64,000 nucleotides of DNA from Halegenticoccus soli (GTDB taxonomy: Archaea > Halobacteriota > Halobacteria > Halobacteriales > Haloferacaceae): assembly GCF_002844195.1 (NCBI RefSeq), contig NZ_PEND01000001.1, positions 248,001 to 312,000 of the forward strand, in the 5' to 3' direction. The notes under the pieces were generated by a model, which was given only the letters and a program-made list of their open reading frames with translations, did no database searches and had not been told where the DNA came from. A program made the position numbers and the translations under genes. Shown here one piece after another: positions 26,422 to 34,307 of the stretch (within the stretch, counting starts at the first letter, position 1; each line of letters begins with the position of its first letter).

Positions 26422-27315
26422 TCAGGTCCCTTTCATTCCCCCGTTCGCCAGCCCCTCGACCAGCCACCGCTGGACGACGGCGAACAGGAGGATCACGGGG
26501 ACCATCGTGATCACGGCGGCCGTGAGCACGAGCCCCCAGTTGATCTGGTTCTGCGTCTGGAACAGCTGGAGGCCGAACGGCAGGGTGCGCGTCGCGGCGG
26601 TCTGAGAGAGGACCGAGACGGCGAGGTAGTCGTTCCACGAGAGGACGAACGTGTAGAACCCGGCGACGGCCATCCCCGGCGCGGACAGCGGCAGGATGAC
26701 GCGCCAGAGGACGTCCACCTGCGAACAGCCGTCCATCTTCGCGGCGTCGTCGAGCGACTCCGGGATGTCGTCGAAGTACCCCTTCAGCATCCACGTCGCG
26801 AAGGGGAGCGCGAAGGCGGTGTGCGCGAGGACGATGCCGGTGAACGAGTCGACGAGCCCCAGCTCGAACATCAGGAGGAAGAAGGGGATGAGCACGAGCA
26901 CCCACGGCAGCATCTGGGTCGAGATGTACCCCAGGAGGAGCACGCTCCGTCCGGGGAACTCGAAGCGGCTGAGCGCGTAGCCGGCGAGCGTTCCGAACAC
27001 GAGCGTCAGCGCGGTGGTCGCGGTCGCGACGACGGTCGAGTTGACGAAGTACCGCCGGAACTCCGGGCGCGCCAGGACGTGCGCGTAGTTCCGCAGGGTG
27101 AGTTCGTCCGCCGCCGGAACGACCCGGCCGGAGTACATCACCTCCGTCGACATGAGCGTCGACAGGATCAGCCAGGCGATGGGGAGCAGGAGGAAGCCGA
27201 AGTAGACGGCGAGGACGCCGTAGACGGCGAGCGCGCGGCGAGGGCTCGTCTCCTCGTCGAGCCAGTCGTCGAACCGACCGAGGAGCCCCCGACCGCCGAC
27301 GTCGCGCGTCGCCAT
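26422..27315 (-). CDS. Carbohydrate ABC transporter permease (MalG type)
   Basis: A 297-residue inner permease of a CUT1-family sugar importer, six helices. It has FVNSTVVATATTALTLVFGT at the start of the permease fold and the EAA loop ESLDDAAKMDGCSQVDVLWRVILPLSAPG (quoted part: DDAAKMDGCSQVDV). The C-terminal ...EGLANGGMKGT ending is typical of MalG-like proteins. A Shine-Dalgarno GGAGGTGG precedes the ATG at 27315; an in-frame GTG lies nine bases upstream. It follows the MalF-type permease with a small open frame between them. Confidence 0.92.
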   Translation of the reverse strand: MATRDVGGRGLLGRFDDWLDEETSPRRALAVYGVLAVYFGFLLLPIAWLILSTLMSTEVMYSGRVVPAADELTLRNYAHVLARPEFRRYFVNSTVVATATTALTLVFGTLAGYALSRFEFPGRSVLLLGYISTQMLPWVLVLIPFFLLMFELGLVDSFTGIVLAHTAFALPFATWMLKGYFDDIPESLDDAAKMDGCSQVDVLWRVILPLSAPGMAVAGFYTFVLSWNDYLAVSVLSQTAATRTLPFGLQLFQTQNQINWGLVLTAAVITMVPVILLFAVVQRWLVEGLANGGMKGT

Positions 27316-27455
27316 CAGCGCCACCTCCCGCGCGTCCGGTGGGCTCCGCAGAGCGCGCGGGCGCGGCGCGCGCCGGCCGGGAGGTGGCTGCCGGTGACGC
27401 CGAGCCAGTGGGGGTCGTCTCCGGCGCTCGCGTCGGTCGTCGGTTCGTCGCTCAT
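27315..27455 (-). CDS. Small coupled open frame between permeases (46 aa)
   Basis: A 46-codon frame (MSDEPTTDASAGDDPHWLGV...) starts one base after the stop of the upstream permease. Its TGA overlaps the ATG of the downstream permease (TGATG). Its N-terminal half is acidic as in real haloarchaeal proteins; the C-terminal half is Arg-rich and unconvincing. It either encodes a micro-protein or merely keeps ribosomes moving between the two permease genes. No family recognised. Confidence 0.38.
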   Translation of the reverse strand: MSDEPTTDASAGDDPHWLGVTGSHLPAGARRARALCGAHRTRGRWR

Positions 27456-27456
27456 C

Positions 27457-28374
27457 TCAGGTCTCCTCCAGTTTCACGTACACCGCGGTGAACGTCAAAA
27501 GCAGAATCAGCATCACCACGCCGACGCTGGCCGCGTAGCCCAGCGCGTACGAGGTGAACGCCTGCTTGTAGACGTACGTCGCGAGGACCTCGGTGCTGTT
27601 CACGGGCCCGCCGCCGGTCGAGAGGTAGACGATGTCGAAGTTGTTGAACGTGAAGATGACGTGGAGCACGATCATGATCATCGACACGTAGGAGATCTGC
27701 GGCAGGGTGATGTACCGGAACCGCTGGAGGGGGCCCGCGCCGTCGAGCTGGGCGGCCTCGTACAGCGACTCCGGGACCGACTGCATGCTCGCCATCAGCG
27801 CGATGGCGAAGAAGGGGACGTTCCGCCACACGTGCATCGCGACGACGAGCGGGAACGCCCAGGTTTCGTTGCCGAACCAGTAGGTCGTCGGCAGCCCGAG
27901 CCAGTCGAGCACGATGTTGACGAACCCGAAGTCGGGCTGGACGAGCCACCGGAAGATGATCACCATGACGATGATCGGCAGGACCCACGTCACCATCGAG
28001 ACGCTCCGAAAGAGGCCGATCCCGGGCACCTTCTCCTTGAGCGCGAGCGCGAGGCCCAGGCCGAGCAGGTACTCCAGCGAGACGGCGACCGCCGTCAACA
28101 GGACGGAGTTTTTGAACGCGAGCCAGAACGTCGGGTCCGCCACCATCCGCGCGTAGTTTCCGAGGCCGACGAACTCGGCGTCGCCCGGATTGATGAGCGA
28201 CTGCTCGAACAGGCTGATCCAGACGCCGCTCACCGTCGGGTAGACGACGATGACCCCGAGCAGGACCGTGGTCGGGAGGACGAGCGCGTAGCCGAGCCAC
28301 GTCTCCCGGAGGAACCAGCGGAACTCCTCGGCGTAGCGGCCGAACCGCTCGCGACCCGTGGTTGTCGTCGCCAT
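27457..28374 (-). CDS. Carbohydrate ABC transporter permease (MalF type)
   Basis: A 305-residue permease of the same CUT1 importer. The six-helix core carries FKNSVLLTAVAVSLEYLLGL and the EAA loop ESLYEAAQLDGAGPLQRFRY. The C-terminal segment TEVLATYVYKQAFTSYALGY is typical of MalF/UgpA relatives. The ATG at 28372-28374 lies one base upstream of the stop of the binding-protein gene's frame region (gap of one base), indicating tight coupling. It pairs with the MalG-type permease and an UgpC/MsmX-type ATPase encoded 1.5 kb upstream. Confidence 0.93.
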   Translation of the reverse strand: MATTTTGRERFGRYAEEFRWFLRETWLGYALVLPTTVLLGVIVVYPTVSGVWISLFEQSLINPGDAEFVGLGNYARMVADPTFWLAFKNSVLLTAVAVSLEYLLGLGLALALKEKVPGIGLFRSVSMVTWVLPIIVMVIIFRWLVQPDFGFVNIVLDWLGLPTTYWFGNETWAFPLVVAMHVWRNVPFFAIALMASMQSVPESLYEAAQLDGAGPLQRFRYITLPQISYVSMIMIVLHVIFTFNNFDIVYLSTGGGPVNSTEVLATYVYKQAFTSYALGYAASVGVVMLILLLTFTAVYVKLEET

Positions 28375-28375
28375 G

Positions 28376-29737
28376 TCAGACTTCGGATTCGAGGGATTTC
28401 AGCTGGGAGTGGAGGTCCTTCCCGGCGGCGTCCGGCCCCTTCTTCCCGTAAACGACGTTCTGCATCTCCGTCCAGAACGCCTCCTGAACCGGCCCCCAGC
28501 TGATCTTGGCCAGCGGCTTCCCGGTTTCGAAGACGTCGACGAGCGGTTTCCAGTTCTCGTTGTCGATGGTGGACTCGACGTCCTCGTGGACCGGCGTCGC
28601 CAGGTCGCCGGAGTCGGGGATCGCCTCCTTCTGTTTCCGTAGCGACTCGGGACTGGTGAACCTCCTGACGCCCTCCCACGCGGCGTCCTTATTCCCCGAA
28701 TTCGCGTTCACCATCACCGGCTTCACCTCGAGGTACGTCCCTTTCGATCCCCCCTTCGCCCGCGGCAGGTGGGCGACCGCCGACTTCTCGTCGAGGAGGG
28801 CCTTCGTCCGTTCCGCGTCCTGGATCTCCTCGCCGGTCGTCCAGCCGCGCAGCCACGGCCCGCACTCGATCATGGCGAACTGGCCGTTGAGGAAGCCGGG
28901 GTCGTTCACCTGCCAGCCGGTGCCCTTCTGCTCCGGATTCGCGATCGGATCGTCGGCCGCCCACACCCGGTAGTAAAACGCGTCGAAGACCTTCGCGAAC
29001 ACCTCGGCGTCGGGGACGAGCGTCCAGCCGTCGCCCTCGCGCTCGTAGAGGTTGTCCTCGTGCTGGTAGACGTGCGACATCCACTCCTGGAACGCCCGGA
29101 CGCTCCCCTTCTTCGTGCAGTTGTGGAAGGCCCACATCCCGTCTTCCTTCTCGTTTATCGTCCTGCCGACCTCCAGGAACTCCTCGGCTGTCTGCGGCGG
29201 CTCCAACCCGTGCCTCTCGAAGACGTCCTTCCGGTAGATGAGCGCCCGGCCGTTCCCGGTGAACGGCAGACCGTACAGCTTCCCGTCGTACTCCATCGCC
29301 CTCATCGCGCCGTCGACGTACCCGTCGAAGTAGTCGAGTTCCTTCGCGCGGTCGCCGATCGGTTCGACGAGGTCGGCCTTCACGAACTCGCTGAGGTGCG
29401 AGAGCACGCCCTCGATGTAGTCCGGGTTCCCGCTGCGGGCGCCGGTGAGGAACTTCTGCCGACGGTCCTCGTAGCTGAACGCCGCCACCTTCAGGTTCGT
29501 CCCGGTCTCCTCCTCGAAGCTCTCCTTGTACCACTTCTCCCACGGGTCGTCGTTCTCGTCGCTGAAGTAGTCGGTCCAGAAGATGAGCTCCTTGTCGTTC
29601 CCCGACCCGTTCGACCCGCTCGATCCGCCGGAGAAGCTCCCGCCGATGCAGCCCGCGAGCGTAGCTGCGGCGCCGACGCTCAGCCCTCTGACGCAGTCGC
29701 GCCTGCTCGGACGCGAGGTCTTGCGTGACTCTGTCAT
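28376..29737 (-). CDS. Sugar ABC transporter substrate-binding lipoprotein
   Basis: A 453-residue family 1 extracellular solute-binding protein. The N-terminus has a twin-arginine signal (SRRDCVRGLSVGAAATLAGC) with the lipobox LAGC, so it should be exported folded by Tat and lipid-anchored. The mature part opens ELIFWTDYFSDENDDPWEKW, followed by GKLYGLPFTGNGRALIYRKD, the typical sugar-binding segment. It is the first gene of the importer operon; a TATA-like box precedes its short leader. Ligand class: carbohydrate by family. The nearby sulfatase and Gfo/Idh enzymes hint at a modified sugar. Confidence 0.93.
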   Translation of the reverse strand: MTESRKTSRPSRRDCVRGLSVGAAATLAGCIGGSFSGGSSGSNGSGNDKELIFWTDYFSDENDDPWEKWYKESFEEETGTNLKVAAFSYEDRRQKFLTGARSGNPDYIEGVLSHLSEFVKADLVEPIGDRAKELDYFDGYVDGAMRAMEYDGKLYGLPFTGNGRALIYRKDVFERHGLEPPQTAEEFLEVGRTINEKEDGMWAFHNCTKKGSVRAFQEWMSHVYQHEDNLYEREGDGWTLVPDAEVFAKVFDAFYYRVWAADDPIANPEQKGTGWQVNDPGFLNGQFAMIECGPWLRGWTTGEEIQDAERTKALLDEKSAVAHLPRAKGGSKGTYLEVKPVMVNANSGNKDAAWEGVRRFTSPESLRKQKEAIPDSGDLATPVHEDVESTIDNENWKPLVDVFETGKPLAKISWGPVQEAFWTEMQNVVYGKKGPDAAGKDLHSQLKSLESEV

Positions 29738-29773
29738 GCTAATCGTTCGTGGCTACAATCGAAACAGGAATAC

Positions 29774-29784
29774 TAATATTTTTC
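29774..29784 (-). promoter_or_regulatory. TATA-like box of sugar ABC operon
   Basis: On the minus strand GGAAAAATATTAG stands in a GC-rich context about 35-45 bases before the binding-protein ATG. This spacing fits an archaeal TATA element with a leader of only a few bases. The rest of 29738-29935 shows no gene. Confidence 0.5.
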
Positions 29785-29935
29785 CCTGATGGACTATCCC
29801 GCCGGAGCGACGTTTCGTCGAACCGACGCGGCCCCGTGCTGTCGGTGGCTCGCGCCGACGCTCGGTTCGTCGGCGACGACGTGCGCTCGATCTACTCTCG
29901 GCTCCGCGTTCTCGGGCGCGGGGGAGTCCGCCCGA

Positions 29936-31081
29936 TCACACGCTGAGCCTCGCCTCCGCGTCCTCCGACGGCGGCTCCCGGTTCCGAAGCGCCTCTCCGG
30001 TGCGACCGTCGAAGAGGTGAACGCGGTCCTCCGGGAAGGTGACTTCGACGGTGCTGCCCGGGTCGAGGATCACGTCCCCGTCGAAGCTGGCGGTGTACTG
30101 GTCGCCCCCGATCTGCAGGTACACGAACGTGACGTCGCCGAGCGGCTCGGTGACGTTCACCTCCGTGGCGAGGACGTTCTCGTCGTCCGGTTCGGCGAGG
30201 CGGACGTCCTCGGGACGGACGCCGAGCACGAACTCCGTGCCGCGCCCGACCACGTCCGCGGCGAGTTCGTCCGAGAGGTCGTACGCGAACGCCTCGTGGA
30301 CGAGCGACGGCGAGTCGCCCGACTCGTCGAGCCGCACGTCGAAGAAGTTCATGCTCGGCGAGCCGATGAACCCGGCGACGAACCGGTTCGCGGGAGCGTG
30401 GTAACATTCGAGGGGGGTGCCGATCTGCTGGAGTTCGCCGCCGTTCAAGACGGCGATGCGGTCGCCCATCGTCATCGCCTCGGTCTGGTCGTGCGTCACG
30501 TAGATCGTCGTCACGCCGAACTCCTGCTGGAGGCTCTGCAGCTCCGTGCGCATCTGCGTGCGCAGCTTCGCGTCGAGATTAGAGAGGGGTTCGTCCATCA
30601 GGAACACCTCGGGATCGCGGACGATGGCGCGCCCGAGTGCGACGCGCTGCTGCTGGCCCCCGGAGAGCTCCTTCGGCTTCTGGTCGAGGAGCTCTTCGAT
30701 CCCCATCATCTCCGCGGTCTCCGTCACCCGCCGGTCGATCTCGTCCGTCGAGAGATCCGTCGTCATCTTCAGGCCGAACGCCATGTTCTCCCGGGCGGTC
30801 ATGTGGGGGTACAGCGCGTAGTTCTGGAACACCATCGCCATGTTCCGGTTCTTCGGCTTCTCGTCGGTCACGTCGTCGCCGTCGAGCACGATCTTCCCGT
30901 CGGTCGGTCGTTCGAGCCCGGCGATACAGCGGAGCGTCGTCGACTTCCCGCAGCCGGACGGGCCGACGAGGATCAGGAACTCCCCGTCCTCGATCGCGCA
31001 GTTCAGCTCGTCCACCGCGACGATCTCGTCGCCGCCGTCTCCGAACACCTTGGTCAGTCCGTCTATGTCAATCCGGCCCAT
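29936..31081 (-). CDS. ABC transporter ATP-binding protein (UgpC/MsmX type)
   Basis: The 381-residue ATPase of a CUT1 sugar importer. It shows Walker A GPSGCGKSTT (about 42-51), the Q-loop VFQNYALYPHMT, signature LSGGQQQR, Walker B VFLMDEPLSNLDAKLR and H-loop YVTHDQTEAM. After about residue 240 comes the regulatory OB/TOBE region (FIGSPSMNFFDVRL, LGVRPEDVRLAE). It is transcribed from its own promoter, divergent from the IclR gene, and energises the importer downstream. A TATA-like GTTTTAAC (minus strand, about 31106-31113) would give an almost leaderless mRNA. Confidence 0.94.
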   Translation of the reverse strand: MGRIDIDGLTKVFGDGGDEIVAVDELNCAIEDGEFLILVGPSGCGKSTTLRCIAGLERPTDGKIVLDGDDVTDEKPKNRNMAMVFQNYALYPHMTARENMAFGLKMTTDLSTDEIDRRVTETAEMMGIEELLDQKPKELSGGQQQRVALGRAIVRDPEVFLMDEPLSNLDAKLRTQMRTELQSLQQEFGVTTIYVTHDQTEAMTMGDRIAVLNGGELQQIGTPLECYHAPANRFVAGFIGSPSMNFFDVRLDESGDSPSLVHEAFAYDLSDELAADVVGRGTEFVLGVRPEDVRLAEPDDENVLATEVNVTEPLGDVTFVYLQIGGDQYTASFDGDVILDPGSTVEVTFPEDRVHLFDGRTGEALRNREPPSEDAEARLSV

Positions 31082-31218
31082 AGTCACTGACAACGAACTC
31101 GGGGAGTTAAAACTACTGCATGTCAGTACCCGATCACGCTCCCGATCAGTACCGCCTCGGCGTCGCCGCTCGGACCCGCGCGCTGGGCCCGCCGATTCGC
31201 GGTTCGTCCGCGACGTTC

Positions 31219-31235
31219 GTTCACGGTGCGTGAAC
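31219..31235. promoter_or_regulatory. IclR-type operator candidate 1 (GTTCAC-N5-GTGAAC)
   Basis: A perfect 6+6 palindrome with a 5-base spacer (GGTGC) in the shared region between the ATPase gene and the divergent IclR gene, 138 bases from the ATPase start. It matches two further copies at 31394 and 32252. Confidence 0.7.
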
Positions 31236-31393
31236 GAGGGGCGGTCGCGTCCGGGTAGCGGCGGTTCGACCGCGGCTCGGCCGCAGTTCGGCCGCGGTCC
31301 GCCGCTTCTCTTCCGAGGCCGTCGGAGCCGGCCGGGAGCGACCGATCGGCGGAGACGGCGCGTCGGTCGGATCGCTCGCCCGACCCGACGTTC

Positions 31394-31410
31394 GTTCACG
31401 CTCCGTGAAC
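31394..31410. promoter_or_regulatory. IclR-type operator candidate 2 (GTTCAC-N5-GTGAAC)
   Basis: The second perfect copy (spacer GCTCC), 175 bases from the first, abuts the TATA-like AAGGTTTTT that precedes the IclR start by some 35 bases. A protein bound here would block TFB/TBP, which fits autorepression. Confidence 0.72.
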
Positions 31411-31450
31411 AAGGTTTTTGTCGGCTCGATACGTCCGTCGCCGTAGTGCC

Positions 31451-32233
31451 ATGACCGAGACGCGACCGGAGGACGAACGCCCGACCCGCGTGGCGAAGAC
31501 CACGATGACCAGCTTCGAGATCGTCGAGGCGCTCTCCGAGCGCGAATCGGCGGGCGTGTCGGAACTCGCCCGGGAGGTCGGGCTGGCGAAGGGAACGGTC
31601 CACAAGCACCTCTCGACGCTTCACCGACTGAACTACGTCGTCAAGGACGGCGACTCCTATCGGCTCGGTCTGCGCTTTCTCGGACTCGGGGTCGGGGTTC
31701 GAAAGCGGCTGCCGATCTACCGCCGCGCGCGGGGACACCTCGAACACCTGGCCGAGGCGACCGGCGAAGTGGCGAACCTCATGGTCCCCGAACACGGGTA
31801 CGGCGCGTACGTGCGGACGGTGTCCGCCGACAAGGGGTACGAGCCGCCGTTTCACGAGGGCGAGCGCGTCCACCTCCACGCCACCGCGGGCGGGAAGGCG
31901 ATCCTCGCGTACCTGTCGGCGGACGACCGCGAGCGCGTCATGGAGACGCGCGGCCTCCCCCCGCTGACCGAGAACACGATCACCGACCGATCCGCGCTCG
32001 GAACGGAGCTGCAGTCGATCCGCGACAGGCGGGCGGCGTACGACCGCGAGGAGCACACGGAGGGGTGGCGGTGCGTCGCCGCGCCGATCACCGACCCGAC
32101 CGACGCGGCGATCGGCGCGGTGTCGATCTGCGGCTCGACCGAGCGAATGACCCGCCGCCGGACCGACGCCGACATCCCGGGCATCATCGGGAGCGCGGCG
32201 AGCTCCATCGAGAACAAGCTCTTTTCCCGCTGA
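31451..32233 (+). CDS. IclR family transcriptional regulator
   Basis: A 260-residue regulator with an N-terminal winged helix (about 20-80: SFEIVEALSERESAGVSELA, then VGLAKGTVHKHLSTLHRLNY). The C-terminal effector domain carries the IclR signature around HLHATAGGKAILAYLSADDR and GWRCVAAPITDP. It lies divergent to the sugar ABC ATPase, so its probable targets are the importer and catabolic genes. The effector is probably a sugar or keto-acid intermediate. Three matching palindromes flank the gene, two upstream and one 19 bases past the stop. Confidence 0.93.
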   Translation: MTETRPEDERPTRVAKTTMTSFEIVEALSERESAGVSELAREVGLAKGTVHKHLSTLHRLNYVVKDGDSYRLGLRFLGLGVGVRKRLPIYRRARGHLEHLAEATGEVANLMVPEHGYGAYVRTVSADKGYEPPFHEGERVHLHATAGGKAILAYLSADDRERVMETRGLPPLTENTITDRSALGTELQSIRDRRAAYDREEHTEGWRCVAAPITDPTDAAIGAVSICGSTERMTRRRTDADIPGIIGSAASSIENKLFSR

Positions 32234-32251
32234 CGAACTTCCGCCGCTTTC

Positions 32252-32268
32252 GTTCACGTACTGTGAAC
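32252..32268. promoter_or_regulatory. IclR-type operator candidate 3 (GTTCAC-N5-GTGAAC)
   Basis: The third perfect copy (spacer GTACT), just downstream of the IclR gene. No promoter target is obvious on this side; the next gene starts 530 bases away. It may help DNA looping with copies 1 and 2. Confidence 0.62.
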
Positions 32269-32270
32269 GG

Positions 32271-32300
32271 TCGCGTTACACGGCTAACCGTGTAACGCGA
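32271..32300. repeat. Perfect 13-bp inverted repeat with 4-base loop
   Basis: TCGCGTTACACGG, loop CTAA, then the exact complement CCGTGTAACGCGA. It follows operator copy 3 by two bases. As RNA this is a very stable hairpin after the IclR stop and may terminate or protect that mRNA; no T-run follows. A DNA-binding role is the alternative. Confidence 0.7.
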
Positions 32301-32801
32301 CCGGCGCTCTCCCCTCGGTCGCACCGCCCCGACACGCGGTGCGGCGAACCGATTCGCGGCTCGCGGACCGGGAGTCGGATCCAATTAACAATATCCGATT
32401 TTGTCGAACGACTCCACAAAACGGATCTCCGGAAAAGGGGATCGATTCTCACAGAGCGGCGCTGTCCGCGGGCTGATCCGTCGAACTCGCTCGTTCGCTC
32501 ACAAGAACTGCCGATCCGTTTTTAACCGGGGGATTATAGTTGCTCATCAGATATACATTCCCGTGCGGATCACCCGATCGTGATGTTACCATGGAAATTT
32601 CCACACGATCGACGTTTTTTGTTCCGTCCTGTAGCCCCGTTAAAAACATAAATAATTATACATCATCCGCTCGTCAAACTCCGGCTGCTCTCGCCGGCAG
32701 ATCCACGCTCGGTCCCCGATCGGGGAGACGCGGAGCGAGCGAGAAAAGTAGCTCGCCGCCCTACTTCGCTCGTCCGTGTCACGAACGCCCCGCCACAGAA
32801 A
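32301..32801. other. AT-rich intergenic region
   Basis: Five hundred bases without a convincing gene. AT-rich patches occur at 32380-32400, 32517-32550 and 32585-32665, including GGAAATTTCC (a 10-bp palindrome near 32594) and AACATAAATAATTATACATC. A 66-codon minus-strand frame (32449-32649) starts within the TATA-like patch and is not called. The last AT patch may hold the promoter for the gene at 32802, although it is 130 bases away. Confidence 0.45.
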
Positions 32802-33773
32802 ATGCTCCGATTGAAGGACGGCATCCACTTCGACCTCTCCCGCACGATCGTCGCCGACGCCCGCGGCGCGGTCGGCGACGTCAACGTCGTGAGCCACGCC
32901 CACGCCGACCACCTCCTCGAACGCGCTTCGACGGGAACCGTCGTGTGCTCCGCCGCGACCGCGGCGCTCGCCGGCGCGCGGACCGGCGCGGACGTCGAGT
33001 TCGTCGAGGAGACCGACGGGATCTTACTCCTCCCGGCGGGGCACATCGTCGGCTCCCGCGCGGCGCTCATCGAGGAGGACGGCAGACGGTTCCTCTACAC
33101 CGGCGACGTCTCGACCCGCGACCGGCTCTCGCTCCGGGGATTCGAGCCGGTTCCCGCGGACGAACTCGTCGTCGAAACGACCTACGGCCATCCGGACTAC
33201 CGATTCCCCGACCAGCGCGAGCTGGAGGGACGCATCGTCGATTGGATCGCGGACGCCGAAGACAGGCCGCTGTTCCTGTTCGGGTACTCGCTCGGGCGGG
33301 CCCAGGAGATCCAGGCGCTGGCCGAGCGAGCGACGAACCGCCGGCTCGTCGCCCACGGCGCGGTCGCGAAGATGAACCGGGTGATCGAGTCGGTCTCCGA
33401 CCGCCGGTTCTCCGCCGTCCCGTACGCCGAGGTCGACGAACTCGCCCCCGACGACGTGTTCGTCGTCCCGACGCACCTCGCCCGGAACGGGTGGGTCAAC
33501 CGCCTCGCGGACCGGCTCGGCGCGGCGAAGGTCGGCTTCTCCGGGTGGGCCGTCGACGAGTCGTTCCGGTACCGCGGCGGCTACGACGAGACGTTCGTCC
33601 TCTCGGACCACTGCGACTTCGACGAGCTCGTCGACCTCGTCGGGGCGGTCGACCCGGAGCGCGTGTACACCCACCACGGGTTCGACGAGACGTTCGCGTC
33701 GCACCTCGCGACCGAACACGGGTACGAGGCGTACCCGCTGCGGCGGAACCAGCGGACGCTCGGGGAGTTTTGA
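32802..33773 (+). CDS. MBL-fold exonuclease / mRNA 3'-end processing factor-like
   Basis: A 323-residue metallo-beta-lactamase protein of the nuclease (SNM1/CPSF-like) kind. The metal motif H-x-H-x-D-H is SHAHADHL (His32, His34, Asp36, His37). Next come LPAGHIVGS (third His), FLYTGDVS (Asp) and VVETTYGHPDYRFP. The C-terminal beta-CASP-like part shows GYSLGRAQEIQALA, VLSDHCDF and VYTHHGFDETFA (His at the active site). These features fit the haloarchaeal proteins annotated as 3'-end processing factor or ATP-ligase-associated exonuclease. No DNA ligase gene is adjacent, so DNA or RNA substrate is open. Confidence 0.87.
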   Translation: MLRLKDGIHFDLSRTIVADARGAVGDVNVVSHAHADHLLERASTGTVVCSAATAALAGARTGADVEFVEETDGILLLPAGHIVGSRAALIEEDGRRFLYTGDVSTRDRLSLRGFEPVPADELVVETTYGHPDYRFPDQRELEGRIVDWIADAEDRPLFLFGYSLGRAQEIQALAERATNRRLVAHGAVAKMNRVIESVSDRRFSAVPYAEVDELAPDDVFVVPTHLARNGWVNRLADRLGAAKVGFSGWAVDESFRYRGGYDETFVLSDHCDFDELVDLVGAVDPERVYTHHGFDETFASHLATEHGYEAYPLRRNQRTLGEF

Positions 33774-33857
33774 GCGCGCGCCGGAGGACGGTGCGGGCGA
33801 TCCGCAAACGGCGACGCGACCACAAAGCAGATGACGCGGAAGGGGCGACTGGTGTGT

Positions 33858-34190
33858 ATGCCCTCCCGCCACGCCCCGACCGCCGCGAAGTCCCGAACCG
33901 CCGCGGACGCGACCGACGCGACCACGGCCCGCGTTACCGGGGTCCGCATCCGCGACACGGCGTCGGGCCCCGCCGTGGAGCTCTCGCTGGACAACAAACT
34001 GCTGCGGCTCCCCCGCGGCGGAGACGCCCTCCCGGCGGTTCTCGCCGCGTTCGATCTCGACACCTGGCGGGACGCCGGGCGGCTCTTCGGCGAGGAGATC
34101 CCCGTCGAGGTCGACGAGCGCGGCGAGTGGACGCGCCCCGACCTGGACGCGCTTCGGCGACCGAACCGCGATCGGCTCGTCGCTCAGTGA
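33858..34190 (+). CDS. Hypothetical protein (110 aa)
   Basis: A soluble acidic protein. The conserved-looking core is ARVTGVRIRDTASGPAVELS, LRLPRGGDALPAVLAAFDLD and a C-terminal VDERGEWTRPDLDALRRP. An Ala/Thr-rich N-terminus (residues 1-25) may be unstructured. An ATG at 33831 would add nine residues. Family not recognised. It stands alone between the MBL gene and the stress-protein gene, all on the plus strand. Confidence 0.62.
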   Translation: MPSRHAPTAAKSRTAADATDATTARVTGVRIRDTASGPAVELSLDNKLLRLPRGGDALPAVLAAFDLDTWRDAGRLFGEEIPVEVDERGEWTRPDLDALRRPNRDRLVAQ

Positions 34191-34307
34191 GCGCGTCGCT
34201 CGCTCGTCCCGCCCGGCTCTCGGTTATCCGAACCGGCGACCCTCCTTCGAATATCGCATCAACGGCCGTGAACGCAAGACTAAGCGCCGCCCCCGCGTAT
34301 CCGGCAC

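Noticed and set aside
32449-32649. 66-codon minus-strand frame between the IclR and MBL genes
   Set aside because: The start codon lies within a TATA-like AT patch, there is no ribosome binding site, and the translation has no acidic bias or domain.
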